From NCBI RefSeq assembly GCF_002954765.1, contig NZ_MTPW01000001.1, forward strand, positions 3,051,501-3,115,500: 64,000 bases of DNA, read 5' to 3'. Origin of the DNA: Nonlabens arenilitoris. GTDB lineage: Bacteria; Bacteroidota; Bacteroidia; Flavobacteriales; Flavobacteriaceae. A model generated the notes under the pieces. That model searched no databases, was not told where the DNA came from, and saw only the letters and a program-made list of their open reading frames with translations. The position numbers and the translations under genes are program-made. The stretch's first letter is position 1; every line of letters begins with the position of its first letter. Shown here piece after piece: positions 55,136 to 64,000 of this stretch.

Positions 55136-55960
55136 TTATTTAAAGCTTGTAACACCATATTTACGAGCTTCAATTTTTGCTTGAGGTGCTAGTTCTTTCA
55201 AAAACGCAATACGACTATCGTTAGATGGGTGCGTACTCATAAATTCTGGTGGAGCTTCGCCTCCACTATTTGCTTTCATGCGTTCCCATAGTTCTGCTCC
55301 AGCATCAGGATTATAACCAGCAATTGCTGCTAGATATAAACCTATTTTATCAGCCTCAGTTTCATGTGATCTAGAAAAAGGTAACATTCCACCTACTTGT
55401 GAACCTATACCATAAGCTTGATTTAATATCTGTTGGGTACCTTCATTTAATCCTCCTAATTGACCACCTACAGCAACACCTACAGCACCTAAGGCTTGTA
55501 CTTGGCTAGCACTCATGCGTTGTGCCCCATGATCAGCTAGTGCGTGTGCCACCTCGTGCCCCATTACAATAGCTACTCCAGTTTCATCTTGACAAATAGG
55601 TAAAATACCAGTATAAAATACAATTTTCCCACCAGGCATACACCAGGCATTAACTGTTGGGTCTTCAACTAGGTTATATTCCCAGGCATAGTCCTTTAAA
55701 TACTGCTCTTCACCTAATGCATTTAACCATCGTTGTGCAGCAACTTTTATTTTACTACCTACTCGATTAATCATTTCAGAGTCTGCTGTACCTGTGACCA
55801 CCTTATTGGTATTAAGAAATTCTCCATACTGACTAAAAGCCATTGGAAACAACTGACTATTAGACATAAAATTAAGCGTCTTCTTCCCAGTAAATACATT
55901 TGTCTTACAAGAAAACAAAGTTACCGCGATTGTAAGAATCAGTAATTTATTAAACCTCAT
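55136..55960 (-). CDS. M48-family metalloprotease lipoprotein (joined in frame to YtxJ in this sequence)
   Basis: 274 residues from MRFNKLLILTIAVTLFSCK, a proper lipoprotein signal with lipobox LFSC. The zinc motif is MGHEVAHALADHGAQRM, the third ligand is in SHETEADKIGLYL, and the C-terminal STHPSNDSRIAFLKEL is typical of BepA/Oma1-like periplasmic M48 proteases. In this sequence the frame continues upstream without stop into YtxJ, giving a 411-residue frame; a lipobox in the middle of a polypeptide makes no sense, so I start the protein at ATG 55960. Likely role: outer-membrane protein quality control. Confidence 0.85.
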   Translation of the reverse strand: MRFNKLLILTIAVTLFSCKTNVFTGKKTLNFMSNSQLFPMAFSQYGEFLNTNKVVTGTADSEMINRVGSKIKVAAQRWLNALGEEQYLKDYAWEYNLVEDPTVNAWCMPGGKIVFYTGILPICQDETGVAIVMGHEVAHALADHGAQRMSASQVQALGAVGVAVGGQLGGLNEGTQQILNQAYGIGSQVGGMLPFSRSHETEADKIGLYLAAIAGYNPDAGAELWERMKANSGGEAPPEFMSTHPSNDSRIAFLKELAPQAKIEARKYGVTSFK

Positions 55961-55961
55961 A

Positions 55962-56371
55962 TTAACTCTCTTTTTTATTAATTGTTCAACTCTTTTAATA
56001 TCGATTCCGTGATGGGAATCTGTGTGTATAATCTCCTCATTATCAATAACAATAATTTGCGGTGATTGATGCATCACATTTAATTTACTTGCAATCGTAT
56101 TGCTTAATTCCCTATGATTCAATAAATCTAGTAGGTAAAAACTAGCATCTTCATCTTTTAGAGAATATCCTGCCTCAAAATTTTTGAGTACCATTCTAGA
56201 AATCCCACATCTTGTACTATGTTTAAAAATTACCTTAGGAACTCTTTTTGAATTGGCGATCAAGTTATTTAACTGATCTTCAGACTCAAGCATTTGCCAT
56301 GGCAATCCTTCTTGAATTTCATCTTTTGCAATATCGCGTTGTGATTTAAACAACTTATTAAACAATCCCAT
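55962..56371 (-). CDS. ytxJ: YtxJ/BrxC-like bacillithiol-system redox protein (3' end altered by a one-base loss)
   Basis: About 136 residues of a thioredoxin-like fold. The single-Cys motif STRCGISRMVLKNFEAG (Cys55) and the cis-Pro region HQSPQIIVID, then DSHHGID, fit YtxJ/BrxC, which removes bacillithiol from proteins in Bacillus and some Bacteroidota. The normal stop is missing: with seven instead of six A at 55971-55976 (plus-strand T-run), the frame would end KKES-stop one base before the M48 ATG. A -7 box and a palindrome lie upstream. Confidence 0.82.
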
Positions 56372-56393
56372 GTTGTATATTTATTAATTATCT

Positions 56394-56409
56394 CGCTTTC
56401 GCGAAAGCG
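56394..56409. repeat. Dispersed palindrome, perfect copy, intergenic
   Basis: CGCTTTCGCGAAAGCG, 22 bp before the ytxJ ATG and between the gene and its -7 box. Confidence 0.9.
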
Positions 56410-56437
56410 GAATCTAACTCATCCCAATACTAAATTA

Positions 56438-56445
56438 CAAAGATA
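56438..56445 (-). promoter_or_regulatory. -7 promoter box for ytxJ-M48
   Basis: TATCTTTG on minus (CAAAGATA on plus), 66 bp before the ytxJ ATG. The palindrome at 56394-56409 would lie in the transcript leader. Confidence 0.55.
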
Positions 56446-56581
56446 AGGGATGTAACAATTAAATCTCGCTAATGATTTACTAACAGACAGTTTGTCGTAT
56501 TTATTTGCGTTTTATATGTCTTTTTGGCAATTTTCAATAGAGGTATAAGATTTGACTCTTAAAAGAAAACAAAAAAAAGAC

Positions 56582-59188
56582 ATGAACATGAATCAACTTA
56601 CAATAAAATCGCAAGAAGCGCTCCAGGCAGCGCAACAACTTGCACAAGCGTCAGGTCATCAATTTATAGAAAACCTGCACCTTTTGAAAGGAATGATACA
56701 GATAGATGAAAATGTATTACCATTCATTTTTAAGAAACTTAATGTTAATCTATCACTGGTTATTCAACTTATAGACAGTAGTCTTAATGCACTTCCTAAA
56801 GTAGAAGGTGGCGACATTCAATTATCTAGAGATGCATCTAAAACCGTTAATGGCGCTATGAGTATAGCTACTAAGATGGAAGATGAATATGTAAGCTTAG
56901 AACATTTATTAATATCGCTATTTGATGGTAAATCAACAGCAGCTCGCATACTTAAAGATCAAGGGATTACTAAAAATCAATTAGAAAAGGCCATAGAAGA
57001 ATTAAGGCAAGGTAGTCGTGTTACAAGTGCTAGCGCTGAAGAAACCTATAACAGTCTTAATAAATATGCTAAAAATCTTAATCAGCTCGCTGACCAAGGT
57101 AAACTAGATCCTGTAATAGGTAGAGACGAAGAAATACGACGTATTTTACAAATTCTATCTAGACGCACAAAAAACAACCCTATGTTAGTTGGAGAACCTG
57201 GTGTAGGTAAAACAGCTATCGCAGAAGGGCTTGCTCATAGAATTGTGGCTGGTGATGTCCCAGAAAACCTTAAGAATAAACAAATATTTTCACTAGATAT
57301 GGGTGCTCTAATTGCCGGTGCAAAATATAAAGGTGAATTTGAGGAACGATTAAAAGCGGTGATTAAAGAAGTCACAGAAAGTTCTGGAGATATTGTCCTA
57401 TTTATCGATGAAATCCATACACTAGTAGGTGCTGGTGGTGGGCAAGGCGCCATGGATGCCGCAAACATTTTAAAACCAGCACTGGCACGTGGTGAACTGC
57501 GTGCTATAGGAGCCACTACCCTAGATGAATATCAAAAATATTTTGAAAAGGATAAGGCACTAGAACGACGTTTTCAACGTGTATTAGTTGATGAACCAGA
57601 TACAGAAAGTGCTATATCTATTTTACGAGGTATAAAGGATAAATATGAGACACATCATAAAGTTCGTATAATGGATGAAGCGATTATAGGGGCTGTAGAA
57701 TTGTCGCAACGTTATATTACTAATCGCTTTTTACCAGATAAGGCCATTGATTTAATGGATGAAGCTGCTGCAAAATTGCGTATGGAAATTAACTCAAAAC
57801 CAGAAGAACTAGATGTATTAGATCGTAAGATCATGCAATTAGAAATTGAAATTGAGGCCATCAAACGTGAAAAAGATGAAACTAAACTTAAGGCTTTGCG
57901 CAGCGAACTTGCTAATTTTAAAGAATCTCGCAATGAGATCAATGCACAATGGGTGAATGAGAAAGATATTGTAGAAGCCATACAAGCAGCAAAAAGTGAT
58001 ATTGAAAATTACAAACAACTGGCAGAACGTGCAGAACGTGATGGCGACTATGGTCAAGTAGCAGAACTGCGTTATGGAAAAATTAAAGAAGCTCAAGAAG
58101 AACTAGAGAAACTTCAAAAGGAAGTCTCCCTTAATGACACTGGTAAATCCTTAATACAAGAAGAAGTTACCTATGATGACATCGCAGAAGTGATTGCAAA
58201 ATGGACCGGTATACCGGTTACTAAGATGCTACAAAGTGAGCGCGATAAATTATTAAAATTAGAAGATGAATTACACAAGCGCGTGGTAGGCCAGCAAGAG
58301 GCAATTATCGCTGTGAGTGATGCTGTGCGACGCAGTCGTGCCGGTTTACAAGATCAAAAAAAGCCTGTTGGATCGTTTCTATTTTTAGGTACTACAGGAG
58401 TAGGTAAAACAGAACTTGCAAAAGCTCTAGCAGATTATCTGTTTAATGATGAGAACTCTATGACACGTATAGACATGAGTGAGTATCAAGAACGTCATAG
58501 TGTGAGTAGATTAGTAGGTGCTCCACCAGGATATGTAGGATATGATGAAGGTGGACAACTTACAGAAGCTGTTAGAAGAAAACCTTACAGTGTTGTCTTG
58601 TTAGATGAGATTGAAAAGGCTCATCCAGATACTTTTAATATTTTATTACAAGTTCTAGATGAAGGACGATTAACGGATAACAAAGGTCGTGTTGCAGATT
58701 TCAAAAACACGATTATTATTATGACTTCTAACATGGGAGCAGACTTAATACAGGATCGTTTTGAGAATGCTAGTTCTGTGACAGAATCTCTACTAGAAGA
58801 AACAAAGAAAGAGGTTTTGGTAGCGTTAAAACAACGGGTAAGACCAGAGTTTATCAACCGTATTGATGATATTGTAATGTTTACACCATTGACTAAAAAT
58901 GAAATTCAGCAAATCGTGAGTTTACAGTTGAAAGGTGTTACTAAGATGTTATCTCTACAGGGAATTACTATAGATGCTACACCAGCAGCGATTGAACTAC
59001 TTGCTATACAAGGTTATGATCCACAATATGGAGCTAGACCTGTAAAACGAGTCATACAGAAAAGTGTGCTCAATGAATTATCTAAACAGATTTTATCAGG
59101 TGAGATTTCTACTGAGAGTATCGTCTTGATTGATGCTTTTGAAAATCAAATCGTTTTTAGGAATGAAACGGATGCTGTAGAAGTGTAA
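56582..59188 (+). CDS. clpB: ClpB disaggregase
   Basis: About 868 residues from ATG 56582 (or 56588). N-terminal Clp repeats ([17 protein letters not shown]) are followed by AAA1 with Walker A GEPGVGKT (from residue 204) and Walker [10 protein letters not shown]. The long middle coiled coil (about residues 395-515) distinguishes ClpB from ClpA and ClpC. AAA2 has Walker A GTTGVGKT (from residue 603) and [16 protein letters not shown] Walker B ([13 protein letters not shown]). It extracts proteins from aggregates with DnaK in the cytosol. The 56552 TTG start is rejected because family members begin at MN-x-x-T/L. A strong terminator follows. Confidence 0.97.
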   Translation: MNMNQLTIKSQEALQAAQQLAQASGHQFIENLHLLKGMIQIDENVLPFIFKKLNVNLSLVIQLIDSSLNALPKVEGGDIQLSRDASKTVNGAMSIATKMEDEYVSLEHLLISLFDGKSTAARILKDQGITKNQLEKAIEELRQGSRVTSASAEETYNSLNKYAKNLNQLADQGKLDPVIGRDEEIRRILQILSRRTKNNPMLVGEPGVGKTAIAEGLAHRIVAGDVPENLKNKQIFSLDMGALIAGAKYKGEFEERLKAVIKEVTESSGDIVLFIDEIHTLVGAGGGQGAMDAANILKPALARGELRAIGATTLDEYQKYFEKDKALERRFQRVLVDEPDTESAISILRGIKDKYETHHKVRIMDEAIIGAVELSQRYITNRFLPDKAIDLMDEAAAKLRMEINSKPEELDVLDRKIMQLEIEIEAIKREKDETKLKALRSELANFKESRNEINAQWVNEKDIVEAIQAAKSDIENYKQLAERAERDGDYGQVAELRYGKIKEAQEELEKLQKEVSLNDTGKSLIQEEVTYDDIAEVIAKWTGIPVTKMLQSERDKLLKLEDELHKRVVGQQEAIIAVSDAVRRSRAGLQDQKKPVGSFLFLGTTGVGKTELAKALADYLFNDENSMTRIDMSEYQERHSVSRLVGAPPGYVGYDEGGQLTEAVRRKPYSVVLLDEIEKAHPDTFNILLQVLDEGRLTDNKGRVADFKNTIIIMTSNMGADLIQDRFENASSVTESLLEETKKEVLVALKQRVRPEFINRIDDIVMFTPLTKNEIQQIVSLQLKGVTKMLSLQGITIDATPAAIELLAIQGYDPQYGARPVKRVIQKSVLNELSKQILSGEISTESIVLIDAFENQIVFRNETDAVEV

Positions 59189-59212
59189 ACTAAAAATGAA
59201 ATTCAAATTATT

Positions 59213-59250
59213 GCAACTTATTCTTAAGTAAAGAATAAGTTGCTTTTTTG
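59213..59250 (+). terminator. Intrinsic terminator after clpB
   Basis: GCAACTTATTCTT (59213-59225) pairs with AAGAATAAGTTGC (59231-59243) around 5 bases, followed by TTTTTTG. Confidence 0.92.
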
Positions 59251-59267
59251 TTTACTTATTTTTTATA

Positions 59268-59283
59268 CGCTTTCGTGAAAGCG
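59268..59283. repeat. Dispersed palindrome, degenerate copy, intergenic
   Basis: CGCTTTCGTGAAAGCG, one change at the centre (CG to TG), the signature expected of decay at a CpG-like site. The rest of the 59284-59479 gap is AT-rich with no gene or clear promoter. Confidence 0.65.
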
Positions 59284-59479
59284 ACATTAAATATAAATTC
59301 AGTATATAATTATGTTCAATTATAATACATAATTGCATTTAACATTAGTTCAATAATGTGAAAAACACAGTATTATAGCGATTAAAAAAGTAGTTAATCC
59401 AAAAAAATAGGATGTTGTCCTTTAGTATTACCAGTTCTATATTATATATATGACATTTGATAAATGTTAATTTTTTACT

Positions 59480-62400
59480 ATGAAATTATTATTGAATATA
59501 TTTTGTGTTTTGTTTCTCACAACGACTGCAATATCTACTGCACAAGTTAAGATAGGAAACAACCCCAATACGATTGATCCTTTTTCTATTTTGGAATTAG
59601 AAAGTACTGAAACTGTTTTAGTAGTTACTCGTATTACAGATGCAGAAATGACAGCTATACTACCACTTAACGGTGCGATTGTATACAATACTTCTCAAAA
59701 CTGTTTATTTCAATATCGTAATAACAACTGGCAAAGCCTTTGTAACGGAGGTACTCTAGTAGATAACAACAATGGTACTTACACATTCACAAACGATAAC
59801 GGTGGTGTTGTCACGGTAAATACTAATGCAGTTACAAATCCATACAACAATGCCACATCAGGTTTGGCCGCTATGAATGTACAAGACGCTATCGATGAGC
59901 TAATTGGACTAGCTAATAATATAACTTTAATTGATAATACAGACGGTACTTATACTTTTACTGATGCTGCTGGTAATATTGTTACTATTGCAGACACGAG
60001 TATTTCAACTCTAGTTGACAATGCAAATGGTACATACACTTATACAGATGAATTAGGCAATCAAACCGTGATTGATACTACATTTATAGAATCACTTACT
60101 TCGCTAGGTATAAATGCTTCACAAACGTCTCTAGAATATACTGATGAAGACGGTATAACAACCACCTTAGACCTTACAAATATTGTTCAGAATCTAGAAA
60201 CGATCACTACTCTAGTTGATAATACGGATGGTACTTTTACCTATACTAACGAAGCTGGAACGCCGGTGATTATTGATACCAATGCGGCAGAAACACTTAC
60301 GACTTTAGTATTGAATGCTGATGATACCAATCTGGATTATACCGATGAAGATGGTGTAACGACTCAGCTAGATTTTACTGCTTTGGTTCAGAATCTAGAA
60401 ACGATCACTACGCTAGTTGATAATACGGATGGTACTTTTACCTATACTAACGAAGCTGGAACACCAGTAACAATTGATACCAATGCGGCAGAGACACTTA
60501 CGACTTTAGTATTGAATGCAGATGATACCAATCTGGATTATACTGATGAAGATGGTGTAACGACTCAGCTAGATTTTACTGCTTTGGTTCAGAATCTAGA
60601 AACGATCACTACTCTAGTTGATAATACGGATGGTACTTTTACCTATACTAACGAAGCTGGAACACCAGTAACGATTGATACCAATGCTGCTGAGACACTT
60701 ACGACTTTAGTATTGAATGCTGATGATACCAATCTGGATTATACCGATGAAGATGGTGTAACGACTCAGCTAGATTTTACTGCTTTGGTTCAGAATCTAG
60801 AAACGATCACTACGCTAGTTGATAATACGGATGGTACTTTTACCTATACCAACGAAGCTGGAACACCAGTAACGATTGATACCAATGCTGCTGAGACACT
60901 TACGGCTTTAGTATTGAATGCTGATGATACCAATCTGGATTATACCGATGAAGATGGTGTAACGACTCAGCTAGATTTTACAACGCTAGTTCAGAATCTA
61001 GAAACGATCACTACCCTAGTTGATAATACGGATGGTACCTTTACCTATACTAACGAAGCTGGAACGCCAGTAACGATTGATACCAATGCGGCAGAAACAC
61101 TTACGACTTTAGTATTGAATGCTGATGACACCAATCTGGATTATACCGATGAAGATGGTGTAACGACTCAATTAGATTTTACAGCGCTAGTTCAGAATCT
61201 AGAAACTCTTACTACTCTAGTTGATAATACGGATGGTACTTTTACCTATACGAATGAAGCTGGAACGCCAGTAACAATTGATACCAATGCTGCTGAGACA
61301 CTTACAACTTTAGTATTGAATGCTGATGATACCAATCTGGATTATACCGATGAAGATGGTGTAACGACTCAGCTAGATTTTACAACGCTAGTTCAGAATC
61401 TAGAAACGATAACTACTCTAGTTGATAATACGGATGGTACTTTTACCTATACTAACGAAGCTGGAACGCCAGTAACGATTGATACCAATGCTGCTGAGAC
61501 ACTTACGACTTTAGTATTGAATGCTGACGATACCAATCTGGATTATACCGATGAAGATGGTGTAACAACTCAACTAGATTTTACTGATTTGGTTCAGAAT
61601 CTAGAAACGATCACTACCCTAGTTGATAATACGGATGGTACCTTTACCTATACTAACGAAGCTGGAACGCCAGTAACGATTGATACCAATGCGGCAGAAA
61701 CACTTACGACTTTAGTATTGAATGCTGATGATACCAATCTGGATTATACCGATGAAGATGGTGTAACGACTCAGCTAGATTTTACTGCTTTGGTTCAGAA
61801 TCTAGAAACGATCACTACGCTAGTTGATAATACGGATGGTACTTTTACCTATACCAACGAAGCTGGAACACCAGTAACAATTGATACCAATGCTGCTGAG
61901 ACACTTACGACTTTAGTATTGAATGCTGACGATACCAATCTGGATTATACCGATGAAGATGGTGTAACAACTCAACTAGATTTTACTGATTTGGTTCAGA
62001 ACCTAGAAACAATCACTACGCTAGTTGATAATACGGATGGTACCTTTACCTATACTAACGAAGCTGGAACGCCAGTAACGATTGATACCAATGCGGCAGA
62101 AACACTTACGACTTTAGTATTGAATGCTGATGATACCAATCTGGATTATACCGATGAAGATGGTGTGACAACTCAGCTAGATTTTACTGATTTGGTTCAG
62201 AACCTAGAAACAATCACTACGCTAGTTGATAATACGGATGGTACCTTTACCTATACTAACGAAGCTGGAACGCCAGTAACGATTGATACCAATGCGGCAG
62301 AAACACTTACGACTTTAGTATTGAATGCTGATGATACCAATCTGGATTATACCGATGAAGATGGTGTAACGACTCAGCTAGATTTTACTGCTTTGGTTCA

Positions 62401-63451
62401 GAATCTAGAAACGATCACTACTCTAGTTGATAATACGGATGGTACCTTTACCTATACTAACGAAACTGGAACGCCAGTAACGATTGATACCAATGCGGCA
62501 GAAACACTTACGACTTTAGTATTGAATGCTGATGATACCAATCTGGATTATACCGATGAAGATGGTGTAACGACTCAGCTAAATTTTACTGCTTTAGTAC
62601 AAAACTTAGAGGGTCAAGATATTAGTACTGATGGTAATCCAGGTAATATTTCAATATCTAATGGTTCAACAATAAATTTAAATGTTGATGATGCTGATTC
62701 AGATTCTGCTAACGAGGTCAACACGGCTTTTGCTGTTAATGGTGCTAATCTAGAAATCACCGATTCTAATGGTACACTTTCTGTACCTTTAGCTTCAATC
62801 GGTTCAGACGATCAAACCATTACTGATTTCTCATACGATGATGCTACAAACGTATTGACCATTACACTCGAAGATGGTAACACTTCTACAGTGAACCTTG
62901 CTGAGCTTTCTGAAACAGTTGTCGCTGGTACTGGTGCGATTACAGTAAACGATGATGGTAATGGTAACTACACCGTGAACTCTACCGATCCTGATGAATC
63001 TATTACTAACGAGGTCAACACGGCTTTTGCTGTTAATGGTGCTAATCTAGAAATCACCGATTCTAATGGTACACTTTCTGTACCTTTAGCTTCAATCGGT
63101 TCAGACGATCAAACCATTACTGATTTCTCATACGATGATGCTACAAACGTATTGACCATTACACTCGAAGATGGTAACACTTCTACAGTGAACCTTGCTG
63201 AGCTTTCTGAAACAGTTGTCGCTGGTACTGGTGCGATTACAGTAAACGATGATGGTAATGGTAACTACACCGTGAACTCTACCGATCCTGATGAATCTAT
63301 TACTAACGAGGTCAACACGGCTTTTGCTGTTAATGGTGCTAATCTAGAAATCACCGATTCTAATGGTACACTTTCTGTGCCTTTAGCTTCAATCGGTTCA
63401 GACGATCAAACATTACTGATTTCTCATACGATGATGCTACAAACGTATTGA
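59480..63451 (+). CDS. Giant secreted repeat protein (frame breaks at 63411)
   Basis: 1323 codons to the first stop, with more downstream. Signal peptide MKLLLNIFCVLFLTTTAISTAQ. An N-terminal module (VKIGNNPNTIDPFSILELES, then GAIVYNTSQNCLFQYRNNNW) is common in Bacteroidota surface proteins. After degenerate copies comes an array of twelve 67-residue repeats (60200-62611), then 99-residue repeats (from 62711). Repeats are acidic and Thr/Asp/Asn-rich, without Cys or Trp, and likely form beta structure. Probably a surface adhesin or spacer; secretion by the type IX system is inferred from gldI only. The frame is lost by a one-base deletion at 63411. Confidence 0.85.
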   Translation: MKLLLNIFCVLFLTTTAISTAQVKIGNNPNTIDPFSILELESTETVLVVTRITDAEMTAILPLNGAIVYNTSQNCLFQYRNNNWQSLCNGGTLVDNNNGTYTFTNDNGGVVTVNTNAVTNPYNNATSGLAAMNVQDAIDELIGLANNITLIDNTDGTYTFTDAAGNIVTIADTSISTLVDNANGTYTYTDELGNQTVIDTTFIESLTSLGINASQTSLEYTDEDGITTTLDLTNIVQNLETITTLVDNTDGTFTYTNEAGTPVIIDTNAAETLTTLVLNADDTNLDYTDEDGVTTQLDFTALVQNLETITTLVDNTDGTFTYTNEAGTPVTIDTNAAETLTTLVLNADDTNLDYTDEDGVTTQLDFTALVQNLETITTLVDNTDGTFTYTNEAGTPVTIDTNAAETLTTLVLNADDTNLDYTDEDGVTTQLDFTALVQNLETITTLVDNTDGTFTYTNEAGTPVTIDTNAAETLTALVLNADDTNLDYTDEDGVTTQLDFTTLVQNLETITTLVDNTDGTFTYTNEAGTPVTIDTNAAETLTTLVLNADDTNLDYTDEDGVTTQLDFTALVQNLETLTTLVDNTDGTFTYTNEAGTPVTIDTNAAETLTTLVLNADDTNLDYTDEDGVTTQLDFTTLVQNLETITTLVDNTDGTFTYTNEAGTPVTIDTNAAETLTTLVLNADDTNLDYTDEDGVTTQLDFTDLVQNLETITTLVDNTDGTFTYTNEAGTPVTIDTNAAETLTTLVLNADDTNLDYTDEDGVTTQLDFTALVQNLETITTLVDNTDGTFTYTNEAGTPVTIDTNAAETLTTLVLNADDTNLDYTDEDGVTTQLDFTDLVQNLETITTLVDNTDGTFTYTNEAGTPVTIDTNAAETLTTLVLNADDTNLDYTDEDGVTTQLDFTDLVQNLETITTLVDNTDGTFTYTNEAGTPVTIDTNAAETLTTLVLNADDTNLDYTDEDGVTTQLDFTALVQNLETITTLVDNTDGTFTYTNETGTPVTIDTNAAETLTTLVLNADDTNLDYTDEDGVTTQLNFTALVQNLEGQDISTDGNPGNISISNGSTINLNVDDADSDSANEVNTAFAVNGANLEITDSNGTLSVPLASIGSDDQTITDFSYDDATNVLTITLEDGNTSTVNLAELSETVVAGTGAITVNDDGNGNYTVNSTDPDESITNEVNTAFAVNGANLEITDSNGTLSVPLASIGSDDQTITDFSYDDATNVLTITLEDGNTSTVNLAELSETVVAGTGAITVNDDGNGNYTVNSTDPDESITNEVNTAFAVNGANLEITDSNGTLSVPLASIGSDDQTLLISHTMMLQTY
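60200..62611 (+). repeat. Twelve tandem 201-bp repeats
   Basis: Starts at 60200, then every 201 bp to 62411, twelve in-frame copies. Each encodes TLVDNTDGTFTYTNEAGTP, then a second sub-unit with TTLVLNADDTNLDYTDEDGV and FT[A/T/D]LVQNLETI. Copies differ at only a few positions, mostly synonymous, which indicates recent expansion or gene conversion. Residue variation is concentrated at FT[A/T/D]LVQ. Confidence 0.95.
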
Positions 63452-64000
63452 CCATTACACTCGAAGATGGTAACACTTCTACAGTGAACCTTGCTGAGCT
63501 TCTGAAACAGTTGTCGCTGGTACTGGTGCGATTACAGTAAACGATGATGGTAATGGTAACTACACCGTGAACTCTACCGATCCTGATGAATCTATTACTA
63601 ACGAGGTCAACACGGCTTTTGCTGTTAATGGTGCTAATCTAGAAATCACCGATTCTAATGGTACACTTTCTGTGCCTTTAGCTTCAATCGGTTCAGACGA
63701 TCAAACCATTACTGATTTCTCATACGATGATGCTACAAACGTATTGACCATTACTCTTGAAGATGGTAACACTTCTACAGTGAACCTTGCTGAGCTTTCT
63801 GAAACAGTTGTCGCTGGTACTGGTGCGATTACAGTAACCGATGATGGTAATGGTAACTACACCGTGAACTCTACCGATCCTGATGAATCTATTACTAACG
63901 AGGTCAACACGGCTTTTGCTGTTAATGGTGCTAATCTAGAAATCACCGATTCTAATGGTACACTTTCTGTACCTTTAGCTTCAATCGGTTCAGACGATCA
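62711..64000 (+). repeat. Tandem 297-bp repeats, at least five, running off the edge
   Basis: Copies begin at 62711, 63008, 63305, 63600 and 63897. Spacing is 297, 297, 295 and 297 bp; the third copy is two bases short. Each encodes NEVNTAFAVNGANLEITDSN, then a Gly/Asp-rich block (DDGNGNYTVNSTDPDESIT). Copies 1 and 2 are nearly identical. Confidence 0.93.
63501..64000 (+). pseudogene. Continuation of the repeat protein in another frame
   Basis: From 63501 (Ser-Glu-Thr) to the edge, the frame shifted by two bases relative to the front is open and gives normal 99-residue repeats. This shows the rest of the gene is intact after the second deletion. If both deletions are artefacts, the protein is one continuous chain. 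Confidence 0.7.

Noticed and set aside
57235..58857. Minus-strand frames inside clpB
   Set aside because: Antisense shadows of conserved AAA+ domains.
60200..64000. Regularly spaced repeats that could suggest a CRISPR-like array
   Set aside because: Unit lengths of 201 and 297 bp are multiples of three, fully coding, and without unique spacers.

Overview
The window is AT-rich chromosomal DNA from a marine-type Flavobacteriaceae bacterium (Bacteroidota). The supporting signs are the gliding lipoprotein GldI, a fused CcsBA cytochrome c maturation protein, the split methylmalonyl-CoA mutase, an AlvinFd-type ferredoxin next to a LuxC-like acyl-CoA reductase and serC/serA, many family-specific DUF proteins, the Bacteroidota -7 promoter box TAnnTTTG in front of many genes, and lack of Shine-Dalgarno sites. 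A genus near Nonlabens or Dokdonia is a guess. I saw no rRNA, tRNA, CRISPR array, insertion sequence, integrase or phage module. Most of it is ordinary housekeeping sequence.

Layout. 0-6.5 kb: an exported-protein fragment, lpxD, an alcohol dehydrogenase, a lipoprotein-MscS pair, a worn stretch (3.9-4.4 kb), an FAD oxidoreductase and a hotdog thioesterase. 6.6-13.3 kb: a rightward run of SpoU methyltransferase, CAAX-type M48 protease, uridine kinase, FtsB-like protein and mutA-mutB. 13.3-20 kb: envelope proteins, then ferredoxin divergent from acyl-CoA reductase-serC-serA. 20-26.5 kb: ccsBA, then DUF2520, KdsC-like phosphatase, UbiA prenyltransferase, maf and a frameshifted small membrane gene. 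26.6-28.7 kb: SDR-DoxX-lipoprotein behind an operator-like palindrome. 28.8-39.5 kb: ndk, nrnA-gldI, a double-domain peptidyl-prolyl isomerase, hisS, an FtsX/MacB permease-ogt pair, the rpsF-rpsR-rplI operon, a LytTR regulator and a Ser/Arg-rich exported protein. 39.6-45 kb: a leftward DUF4834-YfhO-glycosyltransferase-flippase operon. 45-59 kb: outer membrane, membrane and peptidase genes, a YHYH/EF-hand pseudogene, an MFS carrier, YtxJ and an M48 lipoprotein joined in one frame, and clpB. 59.5 kb to the end: a giant secreted repeat protein with twelve 201-bp repeats followed by at least five 297-bp repeats, running off the window.

The most unusual signal is not a gene. The palindrome GCTTTCGCGAAAGC occurs 12 times perfectly and 5 times in degenerate form, at nearly even 2-7 kb spacing, both between genes and inside genes. 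Inside genes it is read only as Ala-Phe-Ala-Lys or Leu-Ser-Arg-Lys, never in the third frame. A second theme is gene disruption by one or two bases: the small membrane gene at 26.3 kb, the YtxJ-M48 joint at 55.97 kb, the repeat gene at 63.41 and 63.50 kb, a lost start codon in the SDR gene at 26.66 kb, and two in-frame stops in the YHYH gene at 51.3 kb. The single-base losses could be assembly errors; the stops and the missing start codon are harder to explain that way.
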